64,000 bases of DNA, taken from NCBI GenBank assembly GCA_903835075.1, contig CAILLM010000008.1, positions 47,861-111,860 of the forward strand. The letters are read 5' to 3'. Both the position numbers and the translations under genes were made by a program. Origin of the DNA: Candidatus Staskawiczbacteria bacterium. GTDB lineage: Bacteria > Patescibacteria > Paceibacteria > Paceibacterales > Staskawiczbacteraceae. Below are positions 8,802 through 17,549 of the stretch, piece after piece. The stretch's first letter is position 1. Each line of letters opens with the position of its first letter. The notes below the pieces were generated by a model, which had not been told where the DNA came from, ran no database searches, and saw only the letters and a list, made by a program, of their open reading frames with translations.

Positions 8802-10859
8802 TTATTCCTGATGATTTCTTTGCCATTCTGAAAATTTTCTTAATTCCTCTTCCGTCATGCTAAGTAATTTCAAAAAATCTTGCTCCTCAAGAATTGTAAT
8901 GCCCAGTTCAAGTGCACGCTCGGCCTTGCTTCCTGGTTCTGATCCTACCACAACATAGCTTGTTTTAGAAGAAACAGATTCTGCTGTATCACCACCCAAT
9001 TCTCTTATTTTGGCCTTGGCTTGGTCACGCGACATTGATTCTAAGCTTCCTGTTAAAACAAAGGTTTTGTCTGCAAACTTCTGGTCGCCCTTTTTATGTT
9101 CTGGAGCTATTATTTTTATATGTTTCTCTAATTTTTCTATAAACCTTAAATTATCTTTGTCAGCAAACCATTCGTAAATAGACTTTGAAACTACTGGCCC
9201 AATATCTAAAATTGCCTCAAAATTTTCCAATTCAGCTTCTTTTATTTTTTTAATACTTGAAAAATGTTTTGCCAAATCAATTGCAGTTTCTTCGCCAACA
9301 TTTCTAATACCTAAAGCATAAATAAATTTTGCCAAAGGCACCTCACGTTTTTCTTGAATTGATTTAATTAGATTTTCTGCAGATTTTTCGGCAAACCGCT
9401 CTAAACTTTTAACATCAGCTTCTTTTAATTCAAACAAATCAGATGGGTCATTAACCAAACCTTCGTCAAATAGTCTATCAATAATTTTAGGCCCTAGGCC
9501 ATCTATATTAAATGCAGTTCTTGAAACAAAGTGATAAAAATTTCTTCTTTGTTTGGCAATACATTTTTGATTAGGACATCTTAAAATCGCCTCCCCCTCT
9601 AGTTTTACAAGTTTGGCCGAACAGCTAGGACAATTAGCTGGCATTTTAAAGTTTTTTTCGTGACCGGTTCGTAATTCTGGCAAAACTTTTATAATATTTG
9701 GGATAACATCACCTGCCCTACCCACAATTACAGTGTCTCCAATTTTTAAACCAAGTCTTTCAATTTCATCTTCATTGTGCAAAGTTGCTCTTGTTATGGT
9801 AATTCCCGTAACTCCAACTGGTTCCAACACTGCTACGGGCGTAATTGCCCCAGTCCTGCCCACTTGCACCTTAACATCAAGCACTTTAGTAGTCGCTTCA
9901 GCTTGAGGAAATTTATAAGCTATGGCTCCTCTGGGCGCCTTTCCTACAACACCCAAATTATCAAATATTTTATTATTATTTATTATCACTACAACACCGT
10001 CAATTTCATAATCTAATTTTTCTCTTTCTTTTATCCAATATTCGCGAAATTCAAAAACTTCTTTTAGCGTTTTACAAAATTTATTATGCTTATTTGTTTT
10101 GAACCCCAAATCTTTTAAAATTTTGTGCTTTTCTTCATGAGTTATTGCCTCGTCAGTAATTAAATCATAAGCAAAAGAATCTAGCTTTCTTCCTGCTGTT
10201 ATTTTTGGGTCTAACTGCCTCACCGAACCTGCGGCAATATTTCTTGGATTGGCATAAACCGGCAAACCTTTTTCTTTTTGAATTTTATTTATTCTGGCAA
10301 ACTCCTTTTTTGTTATGAAAACCTCTCCCCTAACAATCAAGTCTTTTTTACTTCCCGCCTGTGCAGGCAGGTTGATTGTCAAAGGAATCGCTTCAACTGT
10401 TTTTAAATTTTGGGTAATATCTTCACCAACTGTGCCGTCACCTCTTGTAGCGCCAGTAATAAAATTTCCATTTTTATAAATTAATTCAATTGCCAAGCCA
10501 TCAATTTTTAATTCGCAATAATAATTAACGTCCTGCCTTTCTTTTTCGGGAACTAGTTTCATAAATCTTTCTTGCCAATCTTCCATATCTTCTTTTGAAA
10601 AAGCGTCGTTAAAAGAAAGCATTCTATGAGAATGTTTTATTTTTTTAAATTCTTTTAATGGTTTTCCACCGATTCTTTGCGTTGGCGAATCTGCAGTTAT
10701 TAATTCAGGGCATTCTTGCTCTAAATCAAAAAGTTCTTTTTTCAAAGAATCTAAAGCTGAGTCAGAAATTTCTTGCCTATCTAATACGTGGTAAAGATAA
10801 CGATGATGGTTTATCGTTTCCCTTAGTTTTTTTATTCTTTCTTCTATTTCTTTTTTCAT
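8802..10859 (-). CDS. ligA: NAD-dependent DNA ligase LigA
   Basis: Seals nicks in replication and repair using NAD+. It has 685 residues, the normal length. In order: the Ia domain, the adenylation domain with the nucleotidyl-lysine motif CELKIDG (Lys about 118), the OB fold (TPVAVLEPVGVTGITITRATLHN), a four-cysteine zinc finger (CPSCSAK ... CPNQKCI), helix-hairpin-helix repeats (FNIDGLGPKIIDRLF onward) and a C-terminal BRCT domain (FADKTFVLTGSLESMSRDQA). A short peptide LPAQAG near residues 164-169 comes from a genomic palindromic repeat at 10354-10372. The gene starts 2 bases after the stop of the preceding prepilin gene, so it may be expressed with the pilus cluster. Confidence 0.98.
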   Translation of the reverse strand: MKKEIEERIKKLRETINHHRYLYHVLDRQEISDSALDSLKKELFDLEQECPELITADSPTQRIGGKPLKEFKKIKHSHRMLSFNDAFSKEDMEDWQERFMKLVPEKERQDVNYYCELKIDGLAIELIYKNGNFITGATRGDGTVGEDITQNLKTVEAIPLTINLPAQAGSKKDLIVRGEVFITKKEFARINKIQKEKGLPVYANPRNIAAGSVRQLDPKITAGRKLDSFAYDLITDEAITHEEKHKILKDLGFKTNKHNKFCKTLKEVFEFREYWIKEREKLDYEIDGVVVIINNNKIFDNLGVVGKAPRGAIAYKFPQAEATTKVLDVKVQVGRTGAITPVAVLEPVGVTGITITRATLHNEDEIERLGLKIGDTVIVGRAGDVIPNIIKVLPELRTGHEKNFKMPANCPSCSAKLVKLEGEAILRCPNQKCIAKQRRNFYHFVSRTAFNIDGLGPKIIDRLFDEGLVNDPSDLFELKEADVKSLERFAEKSAENLIKSIQEKREVPLAKFIYALGIRNVGEETAIDLAKHFSSIKKIKEAELENFEAILDIGPVVSKSIYEWFADKDNLRFIEKLEKHIKIIAPEHKKGDQKFADKTFVLTGSLESMSRDQAKAKIRELGGDTAESVSSKTSYVVVGSEPGSKAERALELGITILEEQDFLKLLSMTEEELRKFSEWQRNHQE

Positions 10860-10861
10860 AA

Positions 10862-12007
10862 TTACATACTAGTTGCACAAACCGTAGAAGCAAGAGTGGC
10901 TTCTGATGAATTTCCCTGACTGTCAAATGCCTTAATACTAAAATTATAGGTGTTGCCAGAGGTGGCATCATTCCATGGCTTTGACCAATCATTTTTACCA
11001 TTTCCCGATGCCTGCAATGCCAAACCTGCTTCAGGAAATTTGTCTGCAACGGCATTTCCCTTATCAAAAGCCGTAACACTGCTTATGTCGTTTGCACCCG
11101 TTACTGTAGCTGAAAATTGTATATGCCCGTTACTGTCACAAACAACTGATGCATTTGTTATACTGGGGCCAGATGATGACAATACTGAATGGGCATTACT
11201 AATAATTTCTTGGTTTTGATTTGTATCTATAACTATTTGAATTTGCCTGCCTGCTCCAGCATAAAATCCCTTTGAGCTGATTTCAAATTTTTTGGTAGTC
11301 CCTTCTGTATAAACACTGGCAGTTGTGGAATAAGTGATACCTTTGTCATCATCAAGAATAGTATCAAAAGAAATTGAGCAATCATCACATTTATCTAAAT
11401 CACAACCATGTGTAGGATCTGTTGTAGTGCCTACTTTATAGCCCTGAAATGGCGCGCTAAAAGAAGCGTCCGTAGATGGCTTGCACCTTGTACTTGAGTC
11501 ATTATTAGTAGCATTGTTGTTACAATAGTTTGTAGTGTTAATATATTCTCCATGTATCATAGCACACAGACCTCGTGCCACACTTGCCACACAATATCCG
11601 TTGACACAAAATGGGTATGGCGAAGAACATCCTGCGTTATTTCGACAAGAAATTCCATTGCTTGGCTGAACCTGCCTATCGTAATAAAGAACTTTCTCTA
11701 TTCCGCTGTCAGCGCTATAAAGGCCAACCACAGAGTTACCTATATTTCTCATTACTTTCATTTCACTATACAAAAGTGTGCTAATAGACACAACTACTGC
11801 CAAAATAATTATCATTATAAATAAAGTGATAATCAAAGAAACACCTTTTTGATAATTTAAAGTTTTAAGCTTTTTCACATTGTTCTGAGCTCGCACCCTT
11901 CTTATGAAAAATATATAAAAGGCTGTAAATAAAGTGATAATTAAAGAAACCCCCTTTTCAGAATTTTTAATTTTTAATTTTAAATTTTTAATTAAATAAG
12001 CAATCAT
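10862..12007 (-). CDS. PilX-like minor prepilin with a duplicated N-terminal segment
   Basis: A 381-residue protein whose type IV prepilin-like N-terminus appears twice. KGVSLIITLF occurs at about residues 18-27 and again at about 54-63; only the second copy continues into a full hydrophobic helix (IMIIILAVVVSISTLLY). The ATG at 12007 directly abuts the TAA of the upstream prepilin, so coupled translation is likely. A GTG at 11878 would give a standard-length prepilin and may be the functional start. The body holds Cys-rich segments (CRNNAGCSSPYPFCVNGYC) and a C-terminal Ig-like part. Minor pilin is a confident class call; the exact role (PilX/PilK type) is inferred from position. Confidence 0.75.
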   Translation of the reverse strand: MIAYLIKNLKLKIKNSEKGVSLIITLFTAFYIFFIRRVRAQNNVKKLKTLNYQKGVSLIITLFIMIIILAVVVSISTLLYSEMKVMRNIGNSVVGLYSADSGIEKVLYYDRQVQPSNGISCRNNAGCSSPYPFCVNGYCVASVARGLCAMIHGEYINTTNYCNNNATNNDSSTRCKPSTDASFSAPFQGYKVGTTTDPTHGCDLDKCDDCSISFDTILDDDKGITYSTTASVYTEGTTKKFEISSKGFYAGAGRQIQIVIDTNQNQEIISNAHSVLSSSGPSITNASVVCDSNGHIQFSATVTGANDISSVTAFDKGNAVADKFPEAGLALQASGNGKNDWSKPWNDATSGNTYNFSIKAFDSQGNSSEATLASTVCATSM

Positions 12008-12757
12008 TTATTTTATATTAAGGTTTCTTTGTGAAACTGTTGTTTGGACTGTTGTTGTAGTTAAGCACCTGTGAGTAGATACATCACACATATCCCCCAG
12101 AGGGCAAACAGTAATTGGAGAACAATTAACATTTGTCGCTTGATTGTCATTGGAAACACCAATATTAAAAAGCATTGTCACCCTTGGCTGAACCGTGTCT
12201 GCATTTGAAGCTCCACAGCTGGTGGGATTATCAGCACAACCCTGCCCCGCAACCGTGCCGTCTTTCCCATTAATAGAAAACTTAACATAATTTATTTTCA
12301 AACCCGCAGAAGTAATTGCTATGGCACCATCATTGTTGCTTGCCCTATAACCAGGCTCGCTACCCTTTAATTCTTTTAAAACTGGATGCAATGAATCTGC
12401 GGTGTTATCTATATAAAATTCCTGACAGTCCCCACTTGATTGATTAAAAAATCTTATGCCCTCAAAAGTTTGATTATCATTGTCGTGATCTGTTAACAAA
12501 TAAATATATCCTTTTGGAACACAACTTCCATTAGCAGTATTGTCTACTGCCGCCATTCTTAATGCTTTTGACATATATTCTTCCACATAACTAATTTGGC
12601 TTATAAGTTGCTGTTCAGATAAAACTTTTTTTTGATTTTGTACAACTGAAATAAAAATGCTAATTGCAACTCCAATTATAAACAAAAATACCCCCATTAC
12701 AACAATTACTTCTATTAAGGTAAATCCCAAATTGGTTTTATTTTTTTTAAAAAACAT
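12008..12757 (-). CDS. minor prepilin (PilW/GspJ-like)
   Basis: A 249-residue type IV prepilin-like protein with the class III signal LGFTLIEVIVVMGVFLF: Gly before Phe at the cleavage site and Glu at position +5 of the mature protein. A hydrophobic stalk helix and coiled segment (QNQKKVLSEQQLISQISYVEEYMSKAL) follow, matching the PilW/GspJ pattern of minor pseudopilins. Paired cysteines lie near the C-terminus (CSPITVCPLGDMCDVSTHRC). It sits in a run of four minor prepilins downstream of the prepilin peptidase, with 10 bases to the preceding gene. Confidence 0.8.
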   Translation of the reverse strand: MFFKKNKTNLGFTLIEVIVVMGVFLFIIGVAISIFISVVQNQKKVLSEQQLISQISYVEEYMSKALRMAAVDNTANGSCVPKGYIYLLTDHDNDNQTFEGIRFFNQSSGDCQEFYIDNTADSLHPVLKELKGSEPGYRASNNDGAIAITSAGLKINYVKFSINGKDGTVAGQGCADNPTSCGASNADTVQPRVTMLFNIGVSNDNQATNVNCSPITVCPLGDMCDVSTHRCLTTTTVQTTVSQRNLNIK

Positions 12758-12767
12758 ATTTTAAATT

Positions 12768-13763
12768 TTAAGGACTAATAGTGGTCACTGTTATTATGCA
12801 GTCTTGTGTTGTTCCGTCAGCGGCGGTAATAGTATAGGTCACAGGGCTTGAAAAATCATGTTGTTGATGGCTATCTATGCCAACATCTCCGCTTGTTTGC
12901 GGGTAGCCGTCAACTGTCACCAAATTACCAGTTGTTGAGAAAACTGCAGTTAAGTCATGTACATCTACTCCATAATTTGACGATGGTGGGATATTAACAT
13001 TGATTCTGTGAGGATTTACATTTTCATCTTTTTCATCAGTTTCACCTGTGGCTGTATAGCCAAAGTTAAAAGTAGTAAAATATTTTGCAGAACCAAGCAC
13101 TGGATACCAATTATAAAGCGTTCCTTCTGTAGTTATGCAATTAGAAACATTAAAAGGACAATTATCAGCCCCATCATCGGGGCAACATTTTATTGCCAAA
13201 ACTCCAGGACTAAGAATTGTTGATTTTTTATCCCAAGAGGTTTGAACCTTAACCTTTAAAATATGGGGGGTTGGATTATCATCGATATCTTTAATTGGCT
13301 CAATTATTATCCTTCTTTTAAATTTTGTTTGCGGTAAATTATCATCAGTTGTGGGATAAACATATAAACCCTTATCATTTAAATGCAAATAATCTGAGTT
13401 AGAGTTTGAAGTTCTAAGCATTGCAGTTGAAGTATAGTCTGCCCTACACGAGTTAGTGCCACTATTACTCATACAATCAATTGCTTGGTTAAGCCCAGAT
13501 AAGGTGAGCCCATCAACCCAAGAAGCCGGACAAGTGTTACTGGGAGCAATTGCGCAAGCATTCATATCTAACCAATTTGTATCTCTTATATTTCTAACTA
13601 TTTCCATACCCTCCTGAGATAAATAAGTTGCCGTAAGCCTGTCAGAAGAATCGGAAGTTAAAATCATTACAACAGAAAGTGCATTAAAAATCCCTATTAC
13701 AGCAATAGACAAAACAAAAATAGAAACTACAAGTTCAATAATGGTAAATCCTTTAGAATTCAT
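12768..13763 (-). CDS. minor prepilin (PilV/GspI-like) with C-terminal Ig-like repeat
   Basis: A 331-residue prepilin with the processing motif SKGFTIIELVVSIFVLSIA and the PilV-like stretch YLSQEGMEIVRNIRDTNW. The C-terminal 100 residues look like a bacterial cadherin/DUF5018-type beta-sandwich repeat ending VTYTITAADGTTQDCIITVT. A related repeat occurs in the PilN-like protein at 21436-22515. Two Cys pairs are visible. It is 5 bases downstream of the FimT-like gene, hence one operon. Confidence 0.8.
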   Translation of the reverse strand: MNSKGFTIIELVVSIFVLSIAVIGIFNALSVVMILTSDSSDRLTATYLSQEGMEIVRNIRDTNWLDMNACAIAPSNTCPASWVDGLTLSGLNQAIDCMSNSGTNSCRADYTSTAMLRTSNSNSDYLHLNDKGLYVYPTTDDNLPQTKFKRRIIIEPIKDIDDNPTPHILKVKVQTSWDKKSTILSPGVLAIKCCPDDGADNCPFNVSNCITTEGTLYNWYPVLGSAKYFTTFNFGYTATGETDEKDENVNPHRINVNIPPSSNYGVDVHDLTAVFSTTGNLVTVDGYPQTSGDVGIDSHQQHDFSSPVTYTITAADGTTQDCIITVTTISP

Positions 13764-13768
13764 ATAAT

Positions 13769-14425
13769 TTATTGCACATTTATTAACCCCGATGTATTGA
13801 CTTTAACAGCCCTGGTGGCAAGGTCTATATTTTTGAAACCAACTTCAACTTCTGTTTTTAAATTATTAGGATCAGAAATATTAAGATTATCAATTTTTGT
13901 AACTGGCCCTGGGGGGCTAAAATTTATGCTCGTTATGCCGTTACTAATAATATTAGAAATTGAGTTTATATATAAACTAGAATTTTTTTGAGATATATCA
14001 ACCACCTCCAAAACGCAATCAGTTGTTCGGGCATAATCTTCTGTTTGGGTGGAGACTTCACTGCAAAGAGGATATGACAAATCACCATCATATTTTTGTG
14101 TACCCACCCTAACCCCACTATTGTTTTCTGGCCCTGCCACATCAGCATATATTACATATTCACTTTTATTGTTTGGAAGATTAAAATAAATACCATAACC
14201 CTGCACCATTATGGAATAACCATTTTTATCTTTTAAGGCAATCCCAGACAGACCCAAATCTTGGGCTTTCCTTAAATCTTGAGCAAAATTATAAGAAACC
14301 CTAGAAAGTGCAAGTTGTCTTAACATTTTTGGAAAATCAGAAATTAAAATAATTGTAAACAAAGCTACAATAAAAATCACCACAACAACCTCAACCAACG
14401 TAATACCACGTTCAAATTTCTTCAT
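13769..14425 (-). CDS. minor prepilin (FimT/GspH-like)
   Basis: A 218-residue prepilin-like protein. The signal is ERGITLVEVVVVIFIVALF, with Gly at the cleavage point and Glu at +5, followed by the LALSRVSYNFAQDLRKAQDLGLSG helix typical of GspH/FimT proteins. The start overlaps the end of the prepilin peptidase gene by 4 bases (ATGA overlap), a strong sign of coupled translation. It is expected to be part of the minor pilin priming complex. Confidence 0.8.
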   Translation of the reverse strand: MKKFERGITLVEVVVVIFIVALFTIILISDFPKMLRQLALSRVSYNFAQDLRKAQDLGLSGIALKDKNGYSIMVQGYGIYFNLPNNKSEYVIYADVAGPENNSGVRVGTQKYDGDLSYPLCSEVSTQTEDYARTTDCVLEVVDISQKNSSLYINSISNIISNGITSINFSPPGPVTKIDNLNISDPNNLKTEVEVGFKNIDLATRAVKVNTSGLINVQ

Positions 14426-15189
14426 ATTATAAAAAAATTCAAGTACCAGCTAATTATTTGATTACCATGAAGCATAGCTATAAAAGTTCCTGCAATTAGA
14501 AACGGGCCAAAAGGTATTGCACTTTTTAGGCTTTTATTTTGCCCCAACATCAACATTAAGCCTATTATAGCACCAAAAAAGAATGCCAAAAACAAAGCCA
14601 CCAAAACATTAGGAAACCCCAATAAAATCCCCATTAAAAAAACTAGTTCCACATCCCCAAAACCCATTGCTTTTTCTTTAGATATCCAAAAAATTAAAAA
14701 GAAAACTCCAGAAGCAATTAACGTTGCTAAAATTGTGGATAATAAATATTGGCCGTTATACGGTGGGATTAAATTATAAATTATTGTAATTATAATAGCA
14801 GGAAATAATGCCACCTCTGGTATTAAATAATGCTTTAAATCATAAATAAAAATTATAATTAAAAAAATACTTACAATTAAATAAAAAATGGATTGTAAAA
14901 TGTTTTGAGGATTGAAAATTAACAAAAATAAAATACCTGTTGCTAATTCTACTAATGGGTATTGAATTGATATTTTTTTATGGCAATAACGGCATTTCCC
15001 ACGCAAAAATAAAAAGCTTAGCAAGGGAAAAAGGTCTTGCCAGCTTAAAATATGTTTGCAATGTGGGCAAAAAGATCTACCATTTATGCTTTTCTCTTCT
15101 TCCACTCTATAAACCATGCAATTCAAAAAACTGCCAATACATAGTCCAAAAAGAAAAATAAAAATATTTATTAATAAGTTTAAAATCAT
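14422..15189 (-). CDS. pilD: prepilin peptidase / N-methyltransferase PilD
   Basis: Cleaves and N-methylates type IV prepilins in the inner membrane; 255 residues. The N-terminal methyltransferase-type domain has GSFLNCMVYR and two CxxC pairs (CPHCKH and CRYCHK). Both catalytic aspartates are in view: one in YDLKHYLIPE and one in the GxGD motif GFGDVEL. About eight transmembrane helices are expected. It is separated from the major pilin gene by a strong terminator (15216-15244) and overlaps the FimT-like gene downstream. Confidence 0.95.
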   Translation of the reverse strand: MILNLLINIFIFLFGLCIGSFLNCMVYRVEEEKSINGRSFCPHCKHILSWQDLFPLLSFLFLRGKCRYCHKKISIQYPLVELATGILFLLIFNPQNILQSIFYLIVSIFLIIIFIYDLKHYLIPEVALFPAIIITIIYNLIPPYNGQYLLSTILATLIASGVFFLIFWISKEKAMGFGDVELVFLMGILLGFPNVLVALFLAFFFGAIIGLMLMLGQNKSLKSAIPFGPFLIAGTFIAMLHGNQIISWYLNFFII

Positions 15190-15215
15190 TAGGTTATTTT
15201 ATCATTTTTATAAAT

Positions 15216-15244
15216 AAAAAACACCCCAACAAAGGGGTGTTTTT
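15216..15244. terminator. rho-independent terminator after the major pilin
   Basis: AAAAAACACCCC and GGGGTGTTTTT form a stable stem with loop AACAAA and T-runs on both strands. It terminates minus-strand transcription after the pilin at 15258 and so separates pilin expression from pilD. Confidence 0.85.
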
Positions 15245-15257
15245 ATTATAGCCCTTA

Positions 15258-15680
15258 CTACTGACAGGTAAAATGCGTAGCTGAACAAGCTACATTAGCT
15301 CCCTTATAGCCTGTGTTATCAACGCAATAGCTGCTATATGTTCCACCAGAAGGCATTGTAGGAACTACTCCACACCATGCCTGAGGGTTTGTATCGGTAC
15401 TGGCCGCCCCATAACAGGTTAGCGTTCCACCGGCACCATTTACTGCAGTAACGATCGAAGTAGCAGTAGCGCAAAAAGCTAAGCCAGTGTATGTATTATC
15501 AGGAGTGTCATAATATACTGCTGCATTTGTTAATAATGTTGACAAATTACCCTGGATTGCCGCTGCCTTTCCCTTGTTGATGTATTGGGTAACGTTAACC
15601 AATACTATTCCTGCCAAAACTGCAATAATAGCAATAACCACAATTAATTCTATAATTGTAAAACCTTTTTGTTTATTCAT
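15258..15680 (-). CDS. pilA: type IV pilin (probable major pilin)
   Basis: A 140-residue prepilin. The leader MNKQKG is followed by the mature N-terminus FTIIELIVVIAIIAVLAGI (Glu+5 present) and a globular head with four cysteines. It is small, has its own upstream region (15681-15831) and terminator, and so fits a highly expressed major subunit. A second pilin of similar N-terminus is upstream at 15832-16338. Which one is the main fibre subunit cannot be decided from sequence. Confidence 0.85.
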   Translation of the reverse strand: MNKQKGFTIIELIVVIAIIAVLAGIVLVNVTQYINKGKAAAIQGNLSTLLTNAAVYYDTPDNTYTGLAFCATATSIVTAVNGAGGTLTCYGAASTDTNPQAWCGVVPTMPSGGTYSSYCVDNTGYKGANVACSATHFTCQ

Positions 15681-15744
15681 ATTTTTATTATTTATTTTTT
15701 AATTATTTTAAATTTTTCTAAAATTTCGGAAGTCGACCTATACC

Positions 15745-15764
15745 CAATTAAACAGAATTAATTG
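15745..15764. promoter_or_regulatory. inverted repeat upstream of pilA
   Basis: CAATTAA and TTAATTG, 7 bp each with a 6-nt loop, lie about 65-85 bases upstream of the pilA start. A weak promoter candidate lies further upstream (-10 TAAAAT). The repeat could be a leader hairpin or an operator; only the repeat itself is certain. Confidence 0.3.
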
Positions 15765-15831
15765 AGCGTTTTATAGTTTCTTTTATTTTACAAAATTAAA
15801 GCATTACAAGCAATAGCACATTTGTGGATAA

Positions 15832-16338
15832 CTATGGACACTGATACAAACTTGAATCAAATGCTGAATTTTCTTCCACGTCCTCTTTCATGCCCCTACT
15901 GTCCACGCAATAAACATTTTCAGAATTTAAAAAATCTCTTGCCCAAGCCTTCCAGGCCTGACCAGTATTGGGGTCAACACTACAACAAAGCCCTGCTGGG
16001 TTGCCCGCGCCCTCACCTCTTCCTGTAGTTGCCCATGTAGTAGTATCAACTGGATCATAATAGCAATCTCCATTTATATTTTTGGGCATTTGGGAAATAA
16101 CATTTTTTATTACATTGTTTGATTCTGGTTCACAAAAATCAGTATAGCTGTTACTATTACCATTATAAAAAACTTCTCCTGCTGGAATTAAAATTGCTAA
16201 ATTACCAGCTATATTTGAATCTTTCCCCTTACTTATATATTGTGTAGTAGTAACTAAAATTATTGCAGACAAAACTGCAATTATTGCCACCACCACAACC
16301 AACTCTATTAAGGTAAAACCCTTATATTTTTTAATCAT
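15832..16338 (-). CDS. second type IV pilin-like protein
   Basis: A 168-residue prepilin: leader MIKKYKG, mature helix FTLIELVVVVAIIAVLSAI, then an ISKGKDSNIAGNLAILIPAG segment closely parallel to the neighbouring pilin (INKGKAAAIQGNLSTLLTNA). The two pilins are therefore paralogues from a tandem duplication with diverged heads. The start overlaps the pilC stop by 4 bases, so this copy is co-translated with the assembly machinery, unlike the 15258-15680 copy. Confidence 0.85.
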   Translation of the reverse strand: MIKKYKGFTLIELVVVVAIIAVLSAIILVTTTQYISKGKDSNIAGNLAILIPAGEVFYNGNSNSYTDFCEPESNNVIKNVISQMPKNINGDCYYDPVDTTTWATTGRGEGAGNPAGLCCSVDPNTGQAWKAWARDFLNSENVYCVDSRGMKEDVEENSAFDSSLYQCP

Positions 16339-17543
16339 ATTGTTCCAAGTGCTCCATAGAGCGGTTCTATTACCGAAATTGCTAAAAATGCAACGCCAAT
16401 GCCCATAAAAACAATCAAAATTGGCTCTAAAAGTGATGTAAACGTTGCAATTGCTCTTTGTACTTCTTTATTATAGAAATTAACTATTTGCATTAAGTTT
16501 TTGTCTAAAGTTCCTGTTTCTTCACCAACTTGTACCATTTGAACCACAAATGCAGGAGCATAATCGGGATATTTTACCAAAACAGAGCTTATTTTTTCTC
16601 CTTCAGAAACTCTTTCTTCGGTTTCAGCTAGAATTCTCATATAAACAGAATTGCCAACAATGTCTTTTGTAATTTTTAATGCATTAGTAATTGAAAGGCC
16701 TGCTCCAATTAAGGTGGAAATATTTTCAGCAAATCTGATTAAAAATGTTTTCTTAAGAAACCCTCCAAAAAATGGTATTTTTAAAGAAATTTCATCCCAA
16801 GTTTTTCTGCCCTCTTTGGTGGTAAAATAATATATTATTCCAGCCAAAATAGCAGCCACTCCAAGTATTAGAACCCAACCATAACTTCCTAAAAATCCGT
16901 AGAAATTAATCATTGCCTGAGTAAATGCAGGCGGTTTTGAGGTTGTTTCTTTCAACAAATCAACAAGCTTTGGCATAACAAACAAAACAACTATTGGAAG
17001 CACTATCAACATAATAAAAATAACAAAAGCAGGATAAATCATAGCTCCTGTTATTTGAGATGATATATCAGCTTCTCTTTCTAAGTGATCTGATAGGTAA
17101 GACAAAGATTCAGAAATTTTTCCCGATGCTTCTCCGGTTTTCATCAAGCTAATATAAAAAATATTGAACACTTCTGGGTATACAGCCAATGCTTCTGACA
17201 AAGGACTTCCCTCTTCAACCAATTGAGCTACTTTAAAAATTTTTTCTTTGAATGCAGGATTTTTTACTTGCAAAGACAAACTTTTTAAACTTTGCGTAAC
17301 TGGCACCCTAGATTGCAACATAACTGATAATTCTCTTGAAAATATTGCTAAATCTTTTTTGGAAACTTTATTTAAAAAACCAACATTTTCCGAACGAAAA
17401 ATTAAAGGACTTTGCTCTTTTATGGATGTAACATAAATATTATATTTTTGTAAAAGAAGTGCAGCTGCATCTTTAGATGAAGCTTCCACTGTCCCTGTTT
17501 CCATTTTCCCTTCTTTACTTCTAGCCTGATAAAAATATTTCAT
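16335..17543 (-). CDS. pilC: type IV pilus inner-membrane platform protein PilC
   Basis: A 402-residue GspF/PilC-family platform protein that couples the PilB and PilT motors to the pilin pool. It has an N-terminal YQARSKEGKMETGTVEASS domain and two repeated cytoplasmic GspF domains (from FSRELSVMLQSRVPVTQSL and from FAENISTLIGAGLSITNAL), with membrane helices near residues 165-190, 215-240 and at the C-terminus. It lies 6 bases after pilT. Confidence 0.95.
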   Translation of the reverse strand: MKYFYQARSKEGKMETGTVEASSKDAAALLLQKYNIYVTSIKEQSPLIFRSENVGFLNKVSKKDLAIFSRELSVMLQSRVPVTQSLKSLSLQVKNPAFKEKIFKVAQLVEEGSPLSEALAVYPEVFNIFYISLMKTGEASGKISESLSYLSDHLEREADISSQITGAMIYPAFVIFIMLIVLPIVVLFVMPKLVDLLKETTSKPPAFTQAMINFYGFLGSYGWVLILGVAAILAGIIYYFTTKEGRKTWDEISLKIPFFGGFLKKTFLIRFAENISTLIGAGLSITNALKITKDIVGNSVYMRILAETEERVSEGEKISSVLVKYPDYAPAFVVQMVQVGEETGTLDKNLMQIVNFYNKEVQRAIATFTSLLEPILIVFMGIGVAFLAISVIEPLYGALGTI

Positions 17544-17549
17544 TTAAAA

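Noticed and set aside
10862..12007. Frameshift or pseudogene call for the PilX-like gene
   Set aside because: The duplication is in frame and the rest of the gene is intact, so it is kept as a coding gene with an odd N-terminus.
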